From Terriglobales bacterium (GTDB lineage Bacteria > Acidobacteriota > Terriglobia > Terriglobales > Acidobacteriaceae): a DNA stretch of 64,000 bases. The first letter of the stretch is position 1. Every line of letters starts with the position of its first letter. Location: NCBI GenBank assembly GCA_025980765.1, contig JAICXB010000007.1, positions 1-64,000 on the forward strand, given 5' to 3'. The translations under genes were made by a program, and so were the position numbers. The notes under the pieces are model-generated. The model had not been told where the DNA came from. It made no database searches and saw only the letters and a list, made by a program, of their open reading frames with translations. Of the stretch, positions 23,199-33,067 are shown one piece after another.

Positions 23199-25709
23199 AT
23201 GGAAGCTATTTTCCAAGACTTACGCTACGCCCTCCGCATGCTGGTGAAATCGCCGGCATTCACAGCCGTCGCCGTGCTTACGCTGGCGCTGGGCATCGGC
23301 GCGAATACTGCAATTTTCAGCGTTGTCGACGCTTTGTTGCTGAAGATGCTGCCTGTCAAAGACCCGCAGCAGCTGGTGATTCTTGGCAAGCCGACGACGG
23401 CAAACAGCCGCGCCAACGGCACTCCTGAGGTGGATTACTTTTCGCATCCGCTATATCAGGAGCTGCGCGATCGGAATTCGGTATTTACGGGCATTTCTGC
23501 GGGAGGGACCGAGCATCAGATTCAGGTCGACGCCAGCCAGTCTGGCGGGACATCGGACGAAAAAGTTGTGGGACGCATGGTCAGCGGAAACTACTTTTCC
23601 GTTTTGGGACTCCATGCCGCCGCCGGCCGCCTCTTTTCCGAGTCGGACGACACGGCCGAAGACGCCAATCCTGTCGTCGTACTCGGATATGGATACTGGC
23701 GGCGTCGCTTTGCGCTCTCGCCTTCGCTCATCGGCAAGGACATCCGCCTCAATGGATATCCATTCACCGTCGTCGGTATTGCTCCACCGGGATTCGATGG
23801 AGATGTGGTCGGCGAAGAGATGTCAGTGTATGTTCCCCTGAGCATGCAGCCGGAGATCGTTCGCGGGCGCCACTGGCGCAACAACGGCAACTTCTCCTGG
23901 TTGTTTCTAATTGGCCGGCTCAAGCCGGGGGTCACTGCAGCGCAAGCACAGGCCGATGCGAACGTGATTTTGCAGCAGGCGCTGCACGGAAGCTATGGAG
24001 CGCATCTGAGCGCCGATGATCGCAACTTCCTGAGCACGGCAAAAATCGAAGTTGCGCCGGGTGGCGCGGGCTTCTCCGAGCTGCGCGGCGATTACCGCGT
24101 TCCGCTGCTTCTGCTCCTGGGCATCGTCGGGCTGGTACTTCTTATCGCATGCGTGAATGTCGCCAACCTGATGCTGGCCCGGGCTTCGGCGCGAAACAAG
24201 GAGATCGCAGTGCGCCTGGCAATTGGCGCGGGACGGACTCGCCTGCTGCGGCAACTGCTAACGGAGAGCATTCTGCTTGCATTTCTTGGCGGCATCGCGG
24301 GATCTCTGCTCTCGATCTGGGGCGTCCGAATGCTGGTAAGGATGTTCGACACGACTGCGTCTCTTCCCCTCCAGCCGGACTTGCGCGTGCTTGGATTCAC
24401 AATGGGAATCTGCCTGCTCACCGGCATCCTGTTCGGCCTGGCGCCGGCGCTTCGCGCTTTGCGCGTTCGGGTAACTTCCACGCTCAAGAGCTCGGTTTCT
24501 TCCACGACCGGCGGCGGCCATTTCGCATGGGGCAAGGTTCTGGTCACGGCCCAGGTTGCGCTCTCGTTACTAGTGCTTTTTGCTGCCGGCCTGCTGGTCC
24601 GCAGCCTGCAGAAGCTGATGGCGCAGGACTTTGGCTACGATCGCGACCGCCTGGTGATTGCCCGAACCGATCCCACAGCGGCTGGCTATGACCGGCAAAA
24701 AGTGAAGCTGCTGGCCGAACAGTTGACCGCGCACATCGCCAGCGCTCCCGGAGTGCGCAGCGTTACCTACTCGAAGAATGGATTGTTTGCAGGCAGCGAA
24801 TCCGGCGACGCCATCATTGTGCCCGGATTCAGCGCGAGCAAGGACGAGGACCACGTGGCGCGCGAAGACTACGTCGGTCCTGGATATTTTGCTGCAGTTG
24901 GAATCCCCATTCTGGCCGGCCGCGGCATTGAGCCTCAGGACACCGCCACCTCCACGCGCGTCGCCGTGGTAAACGAAAGCATGGTGAAGCACTTCTTTCA
25001 CGATCAAAATCCCATTGGACGGCAATTCACTCTTGACGATCCCGATTGGAAGAACAAGCCGTTCACGGTGGTCGGCATTTCGCGCAACGCCAAAGATCAT
25101 GGCAGGGGCTTGCGAGAGGAAGTTCCTCCGCGCTTTTACCAGGCGTTTCAACAAAACACTGATGTTCCCGGAGACCTCGCGATTGTGGTCGCCGTGAATG
25201 GCTCTGCCTCCGCAGCGATTACGAACATTCTCAGCGAGATCAAGGCGACCGACCCTCGCCTGCAAGTGAAATTTATCAAGACCCTCGACGCCCTGGTAAT
25301 CGGGGCCGCCGGCGATCAGATCGCGATGGCGAAGCTGTCTGCCTTCTTTGCCGGACTGGCGCTGCTGCTGGCGTGTGTTGGCCTGTACGGGCTCATGTCC
25401 TACACCGTCGCCGGGCGCACGCGCGAGATCGGCGTGCGCATGGCGCTAGGGGCACAACGCAGCAGCGTACTCACACTGGTGCTGCGCGAAGGGCTGGTGC
25501 TGGTCGCCGTTGGACTCGCCGCCGGCGTTCCCATCGCGCTGGTTAGCGGCCGTCTGCTCAAAAGCATGTTGTATGGCCTCAGCGGCACGGACCCGGTTTC
25601 GCTCGGCATGGTCATCGTGGTCCTGGCGTTGGTCGCAACCTTCGCCGGCTTCATCCCGGCGCGGCGGGCAACCAAAGTGGACCCGATGGTGGCGCTGCGA
25701 TATGAATGA
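23199..25709 (+). CDS. ADOP-family ABC permease, copy 8
   Basis: Start chosen at [48 protein letters not shown]. The track ORF start at 22911 overlaps copy 7 and is an N-terminal over-extension. Confidence 0.92.
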   Translation: MEAIFQDLRYALRMLVKSPAFTAVAVLTLALGIGANTAIFSVVDALLLKMLPVKDPQQLVILGKPTTANSRANGTPEVDYFSHPLYQELRDRNSVFTGISAGGTEHQIQVDASQSGGTSDEKVVGRMVSGNYFSVLGLHAAAGRLFSESDDTAEDANPVVVLGYGYWRRRFALSPSLIGKDIRLNGYPFTVVGIAPPGFDGDVVGEEMSVYVPLSMQPEIVRGRHWRNNGNFSWLFLIGRLKPGVTAAQAQADANVILQQALHGSYGAHLSADDRNFLSTAKIEVAPGGAGFSELRGDYRVPLLLLLGIVGLVLLIACVNVANLMLARASARNKEIAVRLAIGAGRTRLLRQLLTESILLAFLGGIAGSLLSIWGVRMLVRMFDTTASLPLQPDLRVLGFTMGICLLTGILFGLAPALRALRVRVTSTLKSSVSSTTGGGHFAWGKVLVTAQVALSLLVLFAAGLLVRSLQKLMAQDFGYDRDRLVIARTDPTAAGYDRQKVKLLAEQLTAHIASAPGVRSVTYSKNGLFAGSESGDAIIVPGFSASKDEDHVAREDYVGPGYFAAVGIPILAGRGIEPQDTATSTRVAVVNESMVKHFFHDQNPIGRQFTLDDPDWKNKPFTVVGISRNAKDHGRGLREEVPPRFYQAFQQNTDVPGDLAIVVAVNGSASAAITNILSEIKATDPRLQVKFIKTLDALVIGAAGDQIAMAKLSAFFAGLALLLACVGLYGLMSYTVAGRTREIGVRMALGAQRSSVLTLVLREGLVLVAVGLAAGVPIALVSGRLLKSMLYGLSGTDPVSLGMVIVVLALVATFAGFIPARRATKVDPMVALRYE

Positions 25710-25712
25710 AAC

Positions 25713-25840
25713 GAATCGGGTGATCGGGCCATCGGGTCATCGGGTGAAGTTTGATTTTGCGATTTTGCGATCTGGTGATTTCGTGATTTTCGATGTCAAA
25801 TCACCCGATCGCGAAATCACGAAATCGTCAAATCCTCGAA
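25713..25840. repeat. Octamer-phased inverted repeat after ADOP 8
   Basis: AATCGGGTGATCGGGCCATCGGGTCATCGGGTGAAG, then TTTTGCGA TTTTGCGA TCTGGTGA TTTCGTGA ... AAATCACCCGATCGCGAAATCACGAAATCGTCAAATCC. Confidence 0.8.
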
Positions 25841-26063
25841 AACGGGTGGATTCGGCGGAATTTTTACGAATAGTCACAGAAAATGCGCGGAAAACGCGCT
25901 TTTCCTCTTGACATCGAGCCTGCCGCATCGCATGGTATTCGAGCGAGAGATGCAAAAACCCGCATGGATACTGGCGCAAACGCTTTTCTTCCCGGGCCGA
26001 CTGCGATAAGATAACGCACGACTCGCAATCCAAATTCCGTATCAATCCCGCTAAGGAGGATTC

Positions 26064-26360
26064 ATGGCAACAGGCATGACTAAGACCGCCCTCGTCCGCC
26101 ACATGGCCGAGAAATTGGAAACCAATAACAAGACCGCGGCTGCGTTCCTTCAGCACCTGGCTGAGACCGCAGTGAAAGAGACCAAGAAGAACGGCGTATT
26201 CGTGATCCCCGGACTGGGACGCCTGGTGAAAGCCGAGCGCAAAGCCCGCATGGGTCGCAATCCACAGACTGGCGAGCCGATCAAGATCAAGGCCAAGACT
26301 GTGGTGAAGTTCCGCGTCGCCAAAGCTGCGAAGGACTCCATCGCCCCCAAGAAAGGCTAA
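26064..26360 (+). CDS. HU-family DNA-binding protein
   Basis: MATGMTKTALVRHMAEKLETNNKTAAAFLQHLAE...FVIPGLGRLVKAERKARMGRNPQTGEPIKIKAKTVVKFRVAKAAKD, matching the HU arm region (RMGRNPQTGE); AAGGAGG upstream. Confidence 0.93.
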   Translation: MATGMTKTALVRHMAEKLETNNKTAAAFLQHLAETAVKETKKNGVFVIPGLGRLVKAERKARMGRNPQTGEPIKIKAKTVVKFRVAKAAKDSIAPKKG

Positions 26361-26385
26361 CTCCCAACCAGAAGAATTTTTGCAG

Positions 26386-26409
26386 AGGCCCGCTGCGGCG
26401 GGCCTTTTG
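26386..26409 (+). terminator. Rho-independent terminator of the HU gene
   Basis: AGGCCCGC-TGCG-GCGGGCCT followed by TTT, 25 bp after the stop codon. Confidence 0.8.
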
Positions 26410-26449
26410 CTTTGACTCAAGCCTCGATTTCCAGTTTGCCCGGCGGCTT

Positions 26450-26690
26450 TCCTGAGAACAGGGAAAAATAACAGGGAAATTTGTCCCTGGTATGCTGGAT
26501 CTTCAAATTCTGCCCAAAATTCGCGGTTTTCGTGTGTTGCTGAGGAAACGAACAGGATAGGAGCAGGAAAGCTTTGGAAATAGCCGCAAGCCACTCCGCA
26601 TCTCAGCTTTACAGGGAATCTGCGGGAAAATTCCAGAAAATAACAGGAAACGATCAGGAAAGCCGCGAGATTTGCACAGCTCCAGTAATT
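26450..26690. repeat. Dispersed ~240-bp diverged repeat, copy A
   Basis: CCTGAGAACAGGGAAAAATAACAGGGAAATTT...TGAGGAAACGAACAGGATAGGAGCAG...AATAACAGGAAACGATCAGGAAAGCCGCGAGATTT; matches the reverse complement of 55370-55600. Confidence 0.75.
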
Positions 26691-26763
26691 GCGGGCGAGC
26701 CGCCGCTTCATCCGCTCGTTTGGACAGCCCTTGCGGCATGCCCCACTCTACCCGAACAGTTCC

Positions 26764-29112
26764 CTAGTTATCTACGTTGAAATCTGCGGTACGCATCTTC
26801 GTGGTATTGCCTGCAGAGTCCAATGCGCGCATTTCCACCCGATACTGGCCGGGATCCAGTTGGCTGACGGGTATCTGAACGCCTACCGGGATCATCGGAT
26901 TTCCCGGCTTGATAAGAGCCGAGGTGTCTTTCACCGCGAAGTGCGCTTTCTGCTCGCCGGTTTTTGAATTCAGCAGCAACACCTCCAGCATGACCTTGGG
27001 CGGATTCGCGTTGGCGAGCAGCGGTTCATAGACTTCCACATAGACGCCAGTGTGCTCGGTTTTCTTGAAGTGGTTGCTGCCGGAAGGCACCACCTGAATT
27101 CCCTGCGTTACCAGAGGGGTGCGATCGGCGAGCAGCTCCGCATCCAGTCCTTCCGTAATGTCGGAGACGCGATGCATTTCTTTGCTCAGTGCGAGCGCGC
27201 TGACGGCGAGTTGCTTGCTGTCATAGGGATCGATCACCAGCGGCTGTTCCAGTTTGCCGAAGCTCTCGCCGCCCGAAGAAAAGGCGACTTTCAGAGTGTA
27301 GGCCCCAGCCGCGATGCTGAATTGAGTTTCATATTGGAACGCCTGCTTCTCGAATTGCTTGAGTTCGTCCTTATTTTCGAGTTCGAGGTTTGCGGTGTCG
27401 CTGAACCGCGCGGCCACCGTCCCGTCGGGCTTGTAGGCAATCCCCAAAACGTTAACCGCAGACTTCAGCTTGCCTTTTTCTTTTTCGAATTTGATGGCAG
27501 ACGAAGGCATGTCGATGGCCAGATCTACGCGCGCGGTGTTGGCCGAGGTATAGAAGTAAGGCGTCATCATGGAAGCGGCGACGCCGGCCTGTGCGCCATT
27601 GGCACGGCTTTCGAGTTCTTTCTCGATAGGTTTGCCCGCCAGCAGATCCACCGGCTTGCTATTGCAGTATCCGCTGCGATAGCGCACCCGAGTTCCTCCG
27701 CGCTCGACCTTCACCTTCAGCGTGTGGCAACTGCCATCGTCAGATTCCGGCGGCTCGTATCCCAGGATGTAATACTCCGCCTGCTCCTTGCTGATCTTTT
27801 CCAGCCCGCCCACCAGGTCGTTGGTGTTGAGGATGACGAATCCGCCGGTGCCGTCGGCGAGTTCGTAGAGCACTTGTTGGTTGGTGGTTGCGCTGGGCGG
27901 GAACTGAGGAACGATCTGCCGCGGCTGGCCAAACGTGCCGTTATTGGGAAAGCCATTCCCGAATCCGGAAACGCCACGATTGCCGCCGGCTGTACCACCG
28001 GTCCGTGTGCCTCCGGTAGCGCCAGTGCTGCCGGTTCCGCCGCCGGTGCGCCCGCCACCGGCTCCGACTCCACCAGTACCGCCGCCGCGGGGTCCACCGC
28101 CGAAGCCACCACCGCCGCGTGGTCCGCCGCCGGCCCCCACGCCACCACCACCGCCGCCGCGCGGACCGCCTCCAGTTCCCCCGCGCTGTCCAACATAGAC
28201 CAGACGCGCACCGTGATAGCTGCGTTCATCGTTGGAATCGTAGCGAAGATCTGCTGCGACAATAGCGGGTTTTGCCTCAATGCGCGGCGCATTCAGCCGC
28301 GAGCTGATTTTGACTCCGCCGGCGACCAATCCACGCACATCCACGGGATAGACCGCAACATTGGCTCGATTGCAGGCGCTAATTGCCGCAGTGATGTCCG
28401 GTTCGATATCCAGAGTCAGAGGAAACCCGGCGGTCAGGAAGATCAGCGTCTTGCGTCCCTGCACGGGCGCGAGGTTCTTAGCCAGGCTGCGCAATGCCAG
28501 CACCACACTGCGCGCGCCAAAATCGGTTTCTGCACTGCCGAGTGAAGGAAGACCCGCCGGCGTGTCGATGGAGGCCAACTCGGGATTCGATGTGGTCGCC
28601 GACGACTTGATGCCTTTCACCACCTGGCGTAAACGGTCGGCATTCGCCGTGAAGTTCTGCGCGATCTTCAGCGTGCCCGAGTAATCGACGATGGCCATGT
28701 ACTGATTCGGACCAACATTTGCATCCACGAACTTTGCCGCTGCCTGTCGCGCCTGCGCCTGCTCCCCGAAGTCCATGCTGGAGTTATCGAAGAAAAGCAC
28801 GAGGTAGTGCTTCTGATTCAGGCTGGGCGAAGCCGGATCACTGGCGAAAGTGAAGTTCTTGATCCTCTGCTCCTTGCCGTCTTCCCACACCCGGAAGTCC
28901 TTTTGCTCGAGATCGTGGAGGTAATTTCCTTTTTTGTCGGTCACGATTGTGTCCACGAGCACCAAACGGGTTTCGGTGCGGATAATCGGCGTGGAAGGGC
29001 TGGAGGCGGGAGTTTGCGCGGTGTTCTGTTGCGGCGCCTGGGCGCGGAGCGGGAGAGTAAACCAGCCGGCAATGAGAATCAGCAAAAATGTGAGCAGCGT
29101 GCGAAGTTTCAT
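26764..29112 (-). CDS. VWA-domain protein (VWFA-related Acidobacterial type) with Gly-rich insert
   Basis: TRLVLVDTIVTDKKGNYLHDLEQKDFRVWEDGKEQRIKNF...YLVLFFDNSSMDFGEQ...; signal peptide; long GGGPRGGGGGGVGAGGG tract. Confidence 0.85.
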   Translation of the reverse strand: MKLRTLLTFLLILIAGWFTLPLRAQAPQQNTAQTPASSPSTPIIRTETRLVLVDTIVTDKKGNYLHDLEQKDFRVWEDGKEQRIKNFTFASDPASPSLNQKHYLVLFFDNSSMDFGEQAQARQAAAKFVDANVGPNQYMAIVDYSGTLKIAQNFTANADRLRQVVKGIKSSATTSNPELASIDTPAGLPSLGSAETDFGARSVVLALRSLAKNLAPVQGRKTLIFLTAGFPLTLDIEPDITAAISACNRANVAVYPVDVRGLVAGGVKISSRLNAPRIEAKPAIVAADLRYDSNDERSYHGARLVYVGQRGGTGGGPRGGGGGGVGAGGGPRGGGGFGGGPRGGGTGGVGAGGGRTGGGTGSTGATGGTRTGGTAGGNRGVSGFGNGFPNNGTFGQPRQIVPQFPPSATTNQQVLYELADGTGGFVILNTNDLVGGLEKISKEQAEYYILGYEPPESDDGSCHTLKVKVERGGTRVRYRSGYCNSKPVDLLAGKPIEKELESRANGAQAGVAASMMTPYFYTSANTARVDLAIDMPSSAIKFEKEKGKLKSAVNVLGIAYKPDGTVAARFSDTANLELENKDELKQFEKQAFQYETQFSIAAGAYTLKVAFSSGGESFGKLEQPLVIDPYDSKQLAVSALALSKEMHRVSDITEGLDAELLADRTPLVTQGIQVVPSGSNHFKKTEHTGVYVEVYEPLLANANPPKVMLEVLLLNSKTGEQKAHFAVKDTSALIKPGNPMIPVGVQIPVSQLDPGQYRVEMRALDSAGNTTKMRTADFNVDN

Positions 29113-29236
29113 AGTGGTACTCCTTCATCCATCCAGTAGCGGCCCAAACATGCTTGCACAAAGCTCGTTTCGGAGACAAACAAAGCCATTACAAGCAATC
29201 AATACTGCGGTCGAAGAGCCGCACAACCGCCATCTT

Positions 29237-29292
29237 CGTCCGAAACATCCCAGGAGGTCCTTCGCCCGCTCGCGCGGACTCAGGATGACACC
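29237..29292. repeat. TGTCATCCTGA...CGAAGGA dispersed element
   Basis: GGAGGTCCTTCGCCCGCTCGCGCGGACTCAGGATGACA, the reverse complement of the motif at 48176-48378. Confidence 0.6.
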
Positions 29293-29312
29293 TCAATTTC
29301 CTCCAACCTCTT

Positions 29313-31088
29313 CTACGGTATTTCCACCGCCCCGTTCTCCGTCGACAGTTGTCCGGCGGCGTCGCGGACCACCAGGCGCACCATGTAGCTGCCTGGCTTC
29401 ACGTCGAAACTTGATTTCAGTGTGATGCCCGAGGAGCCCAGGTTGCCCTTCAGGGTCTCATCCTTCAGTCGCATCTCGATTTTCTTCTGCTGGCCGATCA
29501 CGTAGTTGCCGTTGCGATCGAAGAGTGCGGAGACAATGGTGAGTGCGTTGTTGTTTCTGCCCTGCGCTTTGACGTAGCGAATTTTGCGCAAATCCACCCA
29601 CACCAGCACGGCCAGCTTGGCATCCTCATCGCTGGATTTGAAAAATTGCGTATGCAGCGCGACTGGAAGCTCGTGCTGTTCGTCTTGTGAGAAGACCGCG
29701 TCCTCGAGTTCCTGCTTGGCCATCTCCTCCGGATTCGCCTGATGTTTCGGAGCGAAGTATCCGCGGCGAGCTTGAATGCTGAGGTGCGGCGGAACTTTTA
29801 CGCTGACTTTTAGCGCGTGGTAATGCCCGTCGGGTTTGAGCGTCGAAGGAGAGAATCCCAGGACGTACGAATACTCGGGCGCAGCGATGCCGACGCGGCG
29901 GAAGCCAGTGTCGAAATCGTTGTTGTTGTGGAAGAAAGAGCCGCCGGTGCCGTCGGCGATCTCTGCCAGGATATTTTCGTCCTCTCTCGCGCTGTCGAGC
30001 CGGTATTGCTGTTCGACGATCGCCGCCGAAGGAGAAGTCGGTCCCGACTGTGAGATGTCTCCCAGGGGATCGACTGTGTACAAGCCTCGCGCGTCGAGAG
30101 TATTGACGACGACGTTCTCGCGCACCGCGCGATCGATAACATCGCTTTCGTCCTGAAGGTTCTCCGGATTGAAGAAGCCGGGTGAGACCAGCACAATCAT
30201 GCGCTGCCCGGGCATGCTTCCGGTCTTACGCACCATATCTTTGAGGGTGCGCAGGGCGACCAGCGTCTCCTGATTGCCCACGCTCAACTGCTGCATGGCA
30301 GTCGACTTTGCGTCGGCTCCGGCCTGAGCAAGGAACTTCGGATCATTCTGGTATCTACACGCCAGGGCATCCTGAGTGGCGGCCTGAATTGCCTGACTGT
30401 CGCTCTTGTTCTCCATCAAATCGGCCATGTAGTAGGAGATGTCAGGACAAGGATTCGACTGTTGTACGCCAATCGGATGCGGCATCAGCTTCAGCAGCGC
30501 CTGCTGCAGCTTGATGCCATCGTCGGTGAAATCCACCATTCCCTGCCCAGAAGTGGTGTAGATAGCCAGCCGATCGGTTGGCTTCATGTCCGCCAGAGTA
30601 CGATTGGCGGCTTCACGCACGCGCTGCAGGTCCGGCCACTGCAGGTGCATGTCGTCAAACAAGTAGGCGACAAAGCGCTGTGGCGCGATAAACGCCGGCG
30701 CAGGAGTCGTCTCGCCGGGTTCGGGAGCAGGTTTCGCCACGGCGACTTCGCTCTCAGGCGACTCGATCGCAAACTTGCTGATGACCTGTGGTTTGCGATT
30801 GTCGAATAGCTGAAAATCTTCTTTCTTGAGATTGCCAACGATTTTCCCAGCAGCATCGCGCACCACCACCCGCACCAGCACAAGGTTCACATTGACTTTG
30901 AAGGTTGTGGGCTGCTCCTGCGAGCTGATTTCTGCGGAATTGCTCTGGGCCGCGGGAGTGGTTGCCGCCGGCTGAGGCGTAGTTTGGGGTTGGGAATTGG
31001 AGACAGGCGCCTGTCCCTGCGCGGCCAAACACAACGCAGCACAAGCGAAACTGACGAAAGAGAACGTACGCAGAGCGCGTAGACGCAC
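29313..31088 (-). CDS. VWA-domain protein (VWFA-related Acidobacterial type)
   Basis: VNLVLVRVVVRDAAGKIVGNLKKEDFQLFDNRKPQVISKF...RFVAYLFDDMHLQWPDLQ...; signal peptide. Confidence 0.85.
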   Translation of the reverse strand: MRLRALRTFSFVSFACAALCLAAQGQAPVSNSQPQTTPQPAATTPAAQSNSAEISSQEQPTTFKVNVNLVLVRVVVRDAAGKIVGNLKKEDFQLFDNRKPQVISKFAIESPESEVAVAKPAPEPGETTPAPAFIAPQRFVAYLFDDMHLQWPDLQRVREAANRTLADMKPTDRLAIYTTSGQGMVDFTDDGIKLQQALLKLMPHPIGVQQSNPCPDISYYMADLMENKSDSQAIQAATQDALACRYQNDPKFLAQAGADAKSTAMQQLSVGNQETLVALRTLKDMVRKTGSMPGQRMIVLVSPGFFNPENLQDESDVIDRAVRENVVVNTLDARGLYTVDPLGDISQSGPTSPSAAIVEQQYRLDSAREDENILAEIADGTGGSFFHNNNDFDTGFRRVGIAAPEYSYVLGFSPSTLKPDGHYHALKVSVKVPPHLSIQARRGYFAPKHQANPEEMAKQELEDAVFSQDEQHELPVALHTQFFKSSDEDAKLAVLVWVDLRKIRYVKAQGRNNNALTIVSALFDRNGNYVIGQQKKIEMRLKDETLKGNLGSSGITLKSSFDVKPGSYMVRLVVRDAAGQLSTENGAVEIP

Positions 31089-31154
31089 AGGAACTCCAAT
31101 GGGCGTTGGAAATTATACAGAGTTCCGGGGCCGAAGAAGCGGGTGCGGGACGAA

Positions 31155-31284
31155 CGGGGTTAACACGAAGGCCACAAAGGCCAAAGCTGAGGGCACGGAG
31201 AATTCAAGCTTCAGGCAATAGAATCACCTTGAGATAACAAAGCTCCGTGACCTTAGGAGTCCTTAGTGTCCTCCGTGTTAACCT
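31155..31284. repeat. GTTAACACGAAGG-type inverted repeat
   Basis: GGGTTAACACGAAGGCCACAAAGGCC ... CCTTAGTGTCCTCCGTGTTAACC. Confidence 0.75.
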
Positions 31285-32897
31285 CCGGCCCGGCTTGCGG
31301 CATTCGTTGGCTCTTTAGTTCGCAGCCCGGCGCGCCTGATCGCCTGATTCCACGCTGGATCTTTCTTCGCCTGCTGGGGGTCATCTACTTCTCCGCCTTC
31401 TATTCCCTTATCTTCCAAATCCGCGGGCTCATTGGACCTGAAGGAATTCTCCCCGCAAGCGGCTATCTCCAGGCGGTCGCGCGCGGCTTTCCCCACGGCC
31501 GTTTCTGGTATGCCCCAACGCTGCTATGGATATCCACCAGTTCGCAAATGCTGTTAGCAATCATGTGGGTTGGCATGATTGCGTCGCTGCTGCTCATTCT
31601 GAACCTCTGGCCGCGCGCGATGCTGGTGATCTGTTTCGTCAGCTTCTTATCTTTCATCAGTGCAGCAGGCGATTTCTCCAGCTATCAGTCCGACGGCATG
31701 TTGCTCGAAGCCGGCTTCATTTGCCTCTTCTTTGCTCCGCCGGGACTGCTTCCCGGATTGGGACGCATGAGTCCGCCGTCGCGCGCCAGCCTTTTTCTGT
31801 TGCAGTGGGAGTGGTTTCGCATTTATTTCGAATCGGGCATTGCCAAGCTGGCCAGCGGCGATCCGCAGTGGCGGCACTTCACCGCCATGGACGAGTACTA
31901 CCAGAACGGCCCGCTACCCACCTGGATCGGCTGGTACCTGCAGCATCTGCCGCACTGGTTTCACGCAGCGACAGTGGTGGCAACACTGGCCATGGAGCTC
32001 GGGTTCGTCTTCATGCTGTTTTTCCCGCGGAGAGTTCGCATCGTCTGTTTTTTCATCGTTACCTGCTGGGAAATAGGAGTGATTTCTTCGGCGAATTATG
32101 CCTTCCTGAATTATCTGGTGCTGTCGCTGGGATTTCTATTGCTGGATGATCGCTTCATTCTTCGCGTGATGCCGCGCGCGTGGCGGGAACGGATTTTCAA
32201 GGCTTCGATGGAACAGAAGGCGGAAGTAGACACGGCATCGCAGCCTACTCCGCGTTCGCGCCGGATTTTCCGGCTGCAATTCGGAGCGATGAAGTTGGCG
32301 TTGGCCGCAGTGATGCTGACCTGGATTTTCTACGACACCAGCGCTGAGCTGATCTGGATGCTTGTCCGGCGCGCGCCGCTTCCCGTATCGCCAGTGGTGG
32401 CGCTGGAGCCGTTCCGTATTGCCAATCAGTACGGCCTGTTCGCAGTAATGACGCGTGGGCGGTATGAAATCGAATTCCAAGGCTCCAACGATGGGCAAAC
32501 CTGGACGGCGTATCCGTTTCGCTACAAGCCGCAAGACATAGATAAACCGCCTGGGATCTACGCGCCCTATCAGCCACGATTCGATTGGAACCTGTGGTTT
32601 GCGTCACTGAGCACATGGCGCGAAAGCCCAACCGTGCCCAACACCGAAGTTCGCCTGCTCTCCAACGATCGCGATGTGCTGGCGCTCTTCGCCGGCAATC
32701 CCTTTCCGCAGCAACCGCCGAAGCTGGTGCGGGCTGTGCTGTGGCAATACTGGTTCACCAGCATGAAGGAAAAGCGCGCAACGGGAGCTTGGTGGCGGCG
32801 GCAGTTGCTCGGTTTGTATGCTCCGGTGCTTGACCGAGAGCCGGACGGCAAAATCGGAGTGGTGCAGGCGCCGGAGATGGAGAGACCGCACGAGTGA
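31266..32897 (+). CDS. Lipase maturation factor family membrane protein
   Basis: WIFLRLLGVIYFSAFYSLIFQIRGLIGPEGILPASGYL...WEWFRIYFESGIAKLASGDPQWRHFTAMDEYYQNGPLPTWIGWYLQHLPHWFH, characteristic LMF sequence. Confidence 0.88.
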   Translation: MSSVLTSGPACGIRWLFSSQPGAPDRLIPRWIFLRLLGVIYFSAFYSLIFQIRGLIGPEGILPASGYLQAVARGFPHGRFWYAPTLLWISTSSQMLLAIMWVGMIASLLLILNLWPRAMLVICFVSFLSFISAAGDFSSYQSDGMLLEAGFICLFFAPPGLLPGLGRMSPPSRASLFLLQWEWFRIYFESGIAKLASGDPQWRHFTAMDEYYQNGPLPTWIGWYLQHLPHWFHAATVVATLAMELGFVFMLFFPRRVRIVCFFIVTCWEIGVISSANYAFLNYLVLSLGFLLLDDRFILRVMPRAWRERIFKASMEQKAEVDTASQPTPRSRRIFRLQFGAMKLALAAVMLTWIFYDTSAELIWMLVRRAPLPVSPVVALEPFRIANQYGLFAVMTRGRYEIEFQGSNDGQTWTAYPFRYKPQDIDKPPGIYAPYQPRFDWNLWFASLSTWRESPTVPNTEVRLLSNDRDVLALFAGNPFPQQPPKLVRAVLWQYWFTSMKEKRATGAWWRRQLLGLYAPVLDREPDGKIGVVQAPEMERPHE

Positions 32898-32904
32898 GTT
32901 TTTT

Positions 32905-33060
32905 CACCACGAAGACACGGAGAACACGGAGGAAGCGTTTCGAAATCTTGAGTCTTGAGTTTTGCATGTCGGCGGCGCTGGCTGGATGGTTCTCGATCAA
33001 AAATCAACATTCCCGATTCAAGATTTCTCCGTGTTCTCTGTGCCTCCGTGGTGAAATTCA
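32905..33060. repeat. CACCACGAAGACACGGAG-type inverted repeat
   Basis: TTCACCACGAAGACACGGAGAACACGGAGG ... CTCCGTGTTCTCTGTGCCTCCGTGGTGAAA. Confidence 0.8.
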
Positions 33061-33067
33061 GTCGTGG

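Noticed and set aside
25737-26711. 324-aa minus-strand ORF spanning HU and the dispersed repeat
   Set aside because: Antisense to HU and composed of two repeat-derived stretches. Used only as evidence of repeat homology.
27052-28545. Long plus-strand ORF (497 aa) antisense to the VWA gene
   Set aside because: The minus strand encodes a coherent secreted VWA protein with a signal peptide and domain motifs. The plus ORF is low-complexity and reflects high-GC mirror coding.
31155-31284. Treating the lipase maturation factor ATG region as a regulatory riboswitch because of the hairpin
   Set aside because: The hairpin is a member of the GTTAACACGAAGG repeat family found between unrelated genes, so a gene-specific riboswitch is not supported.
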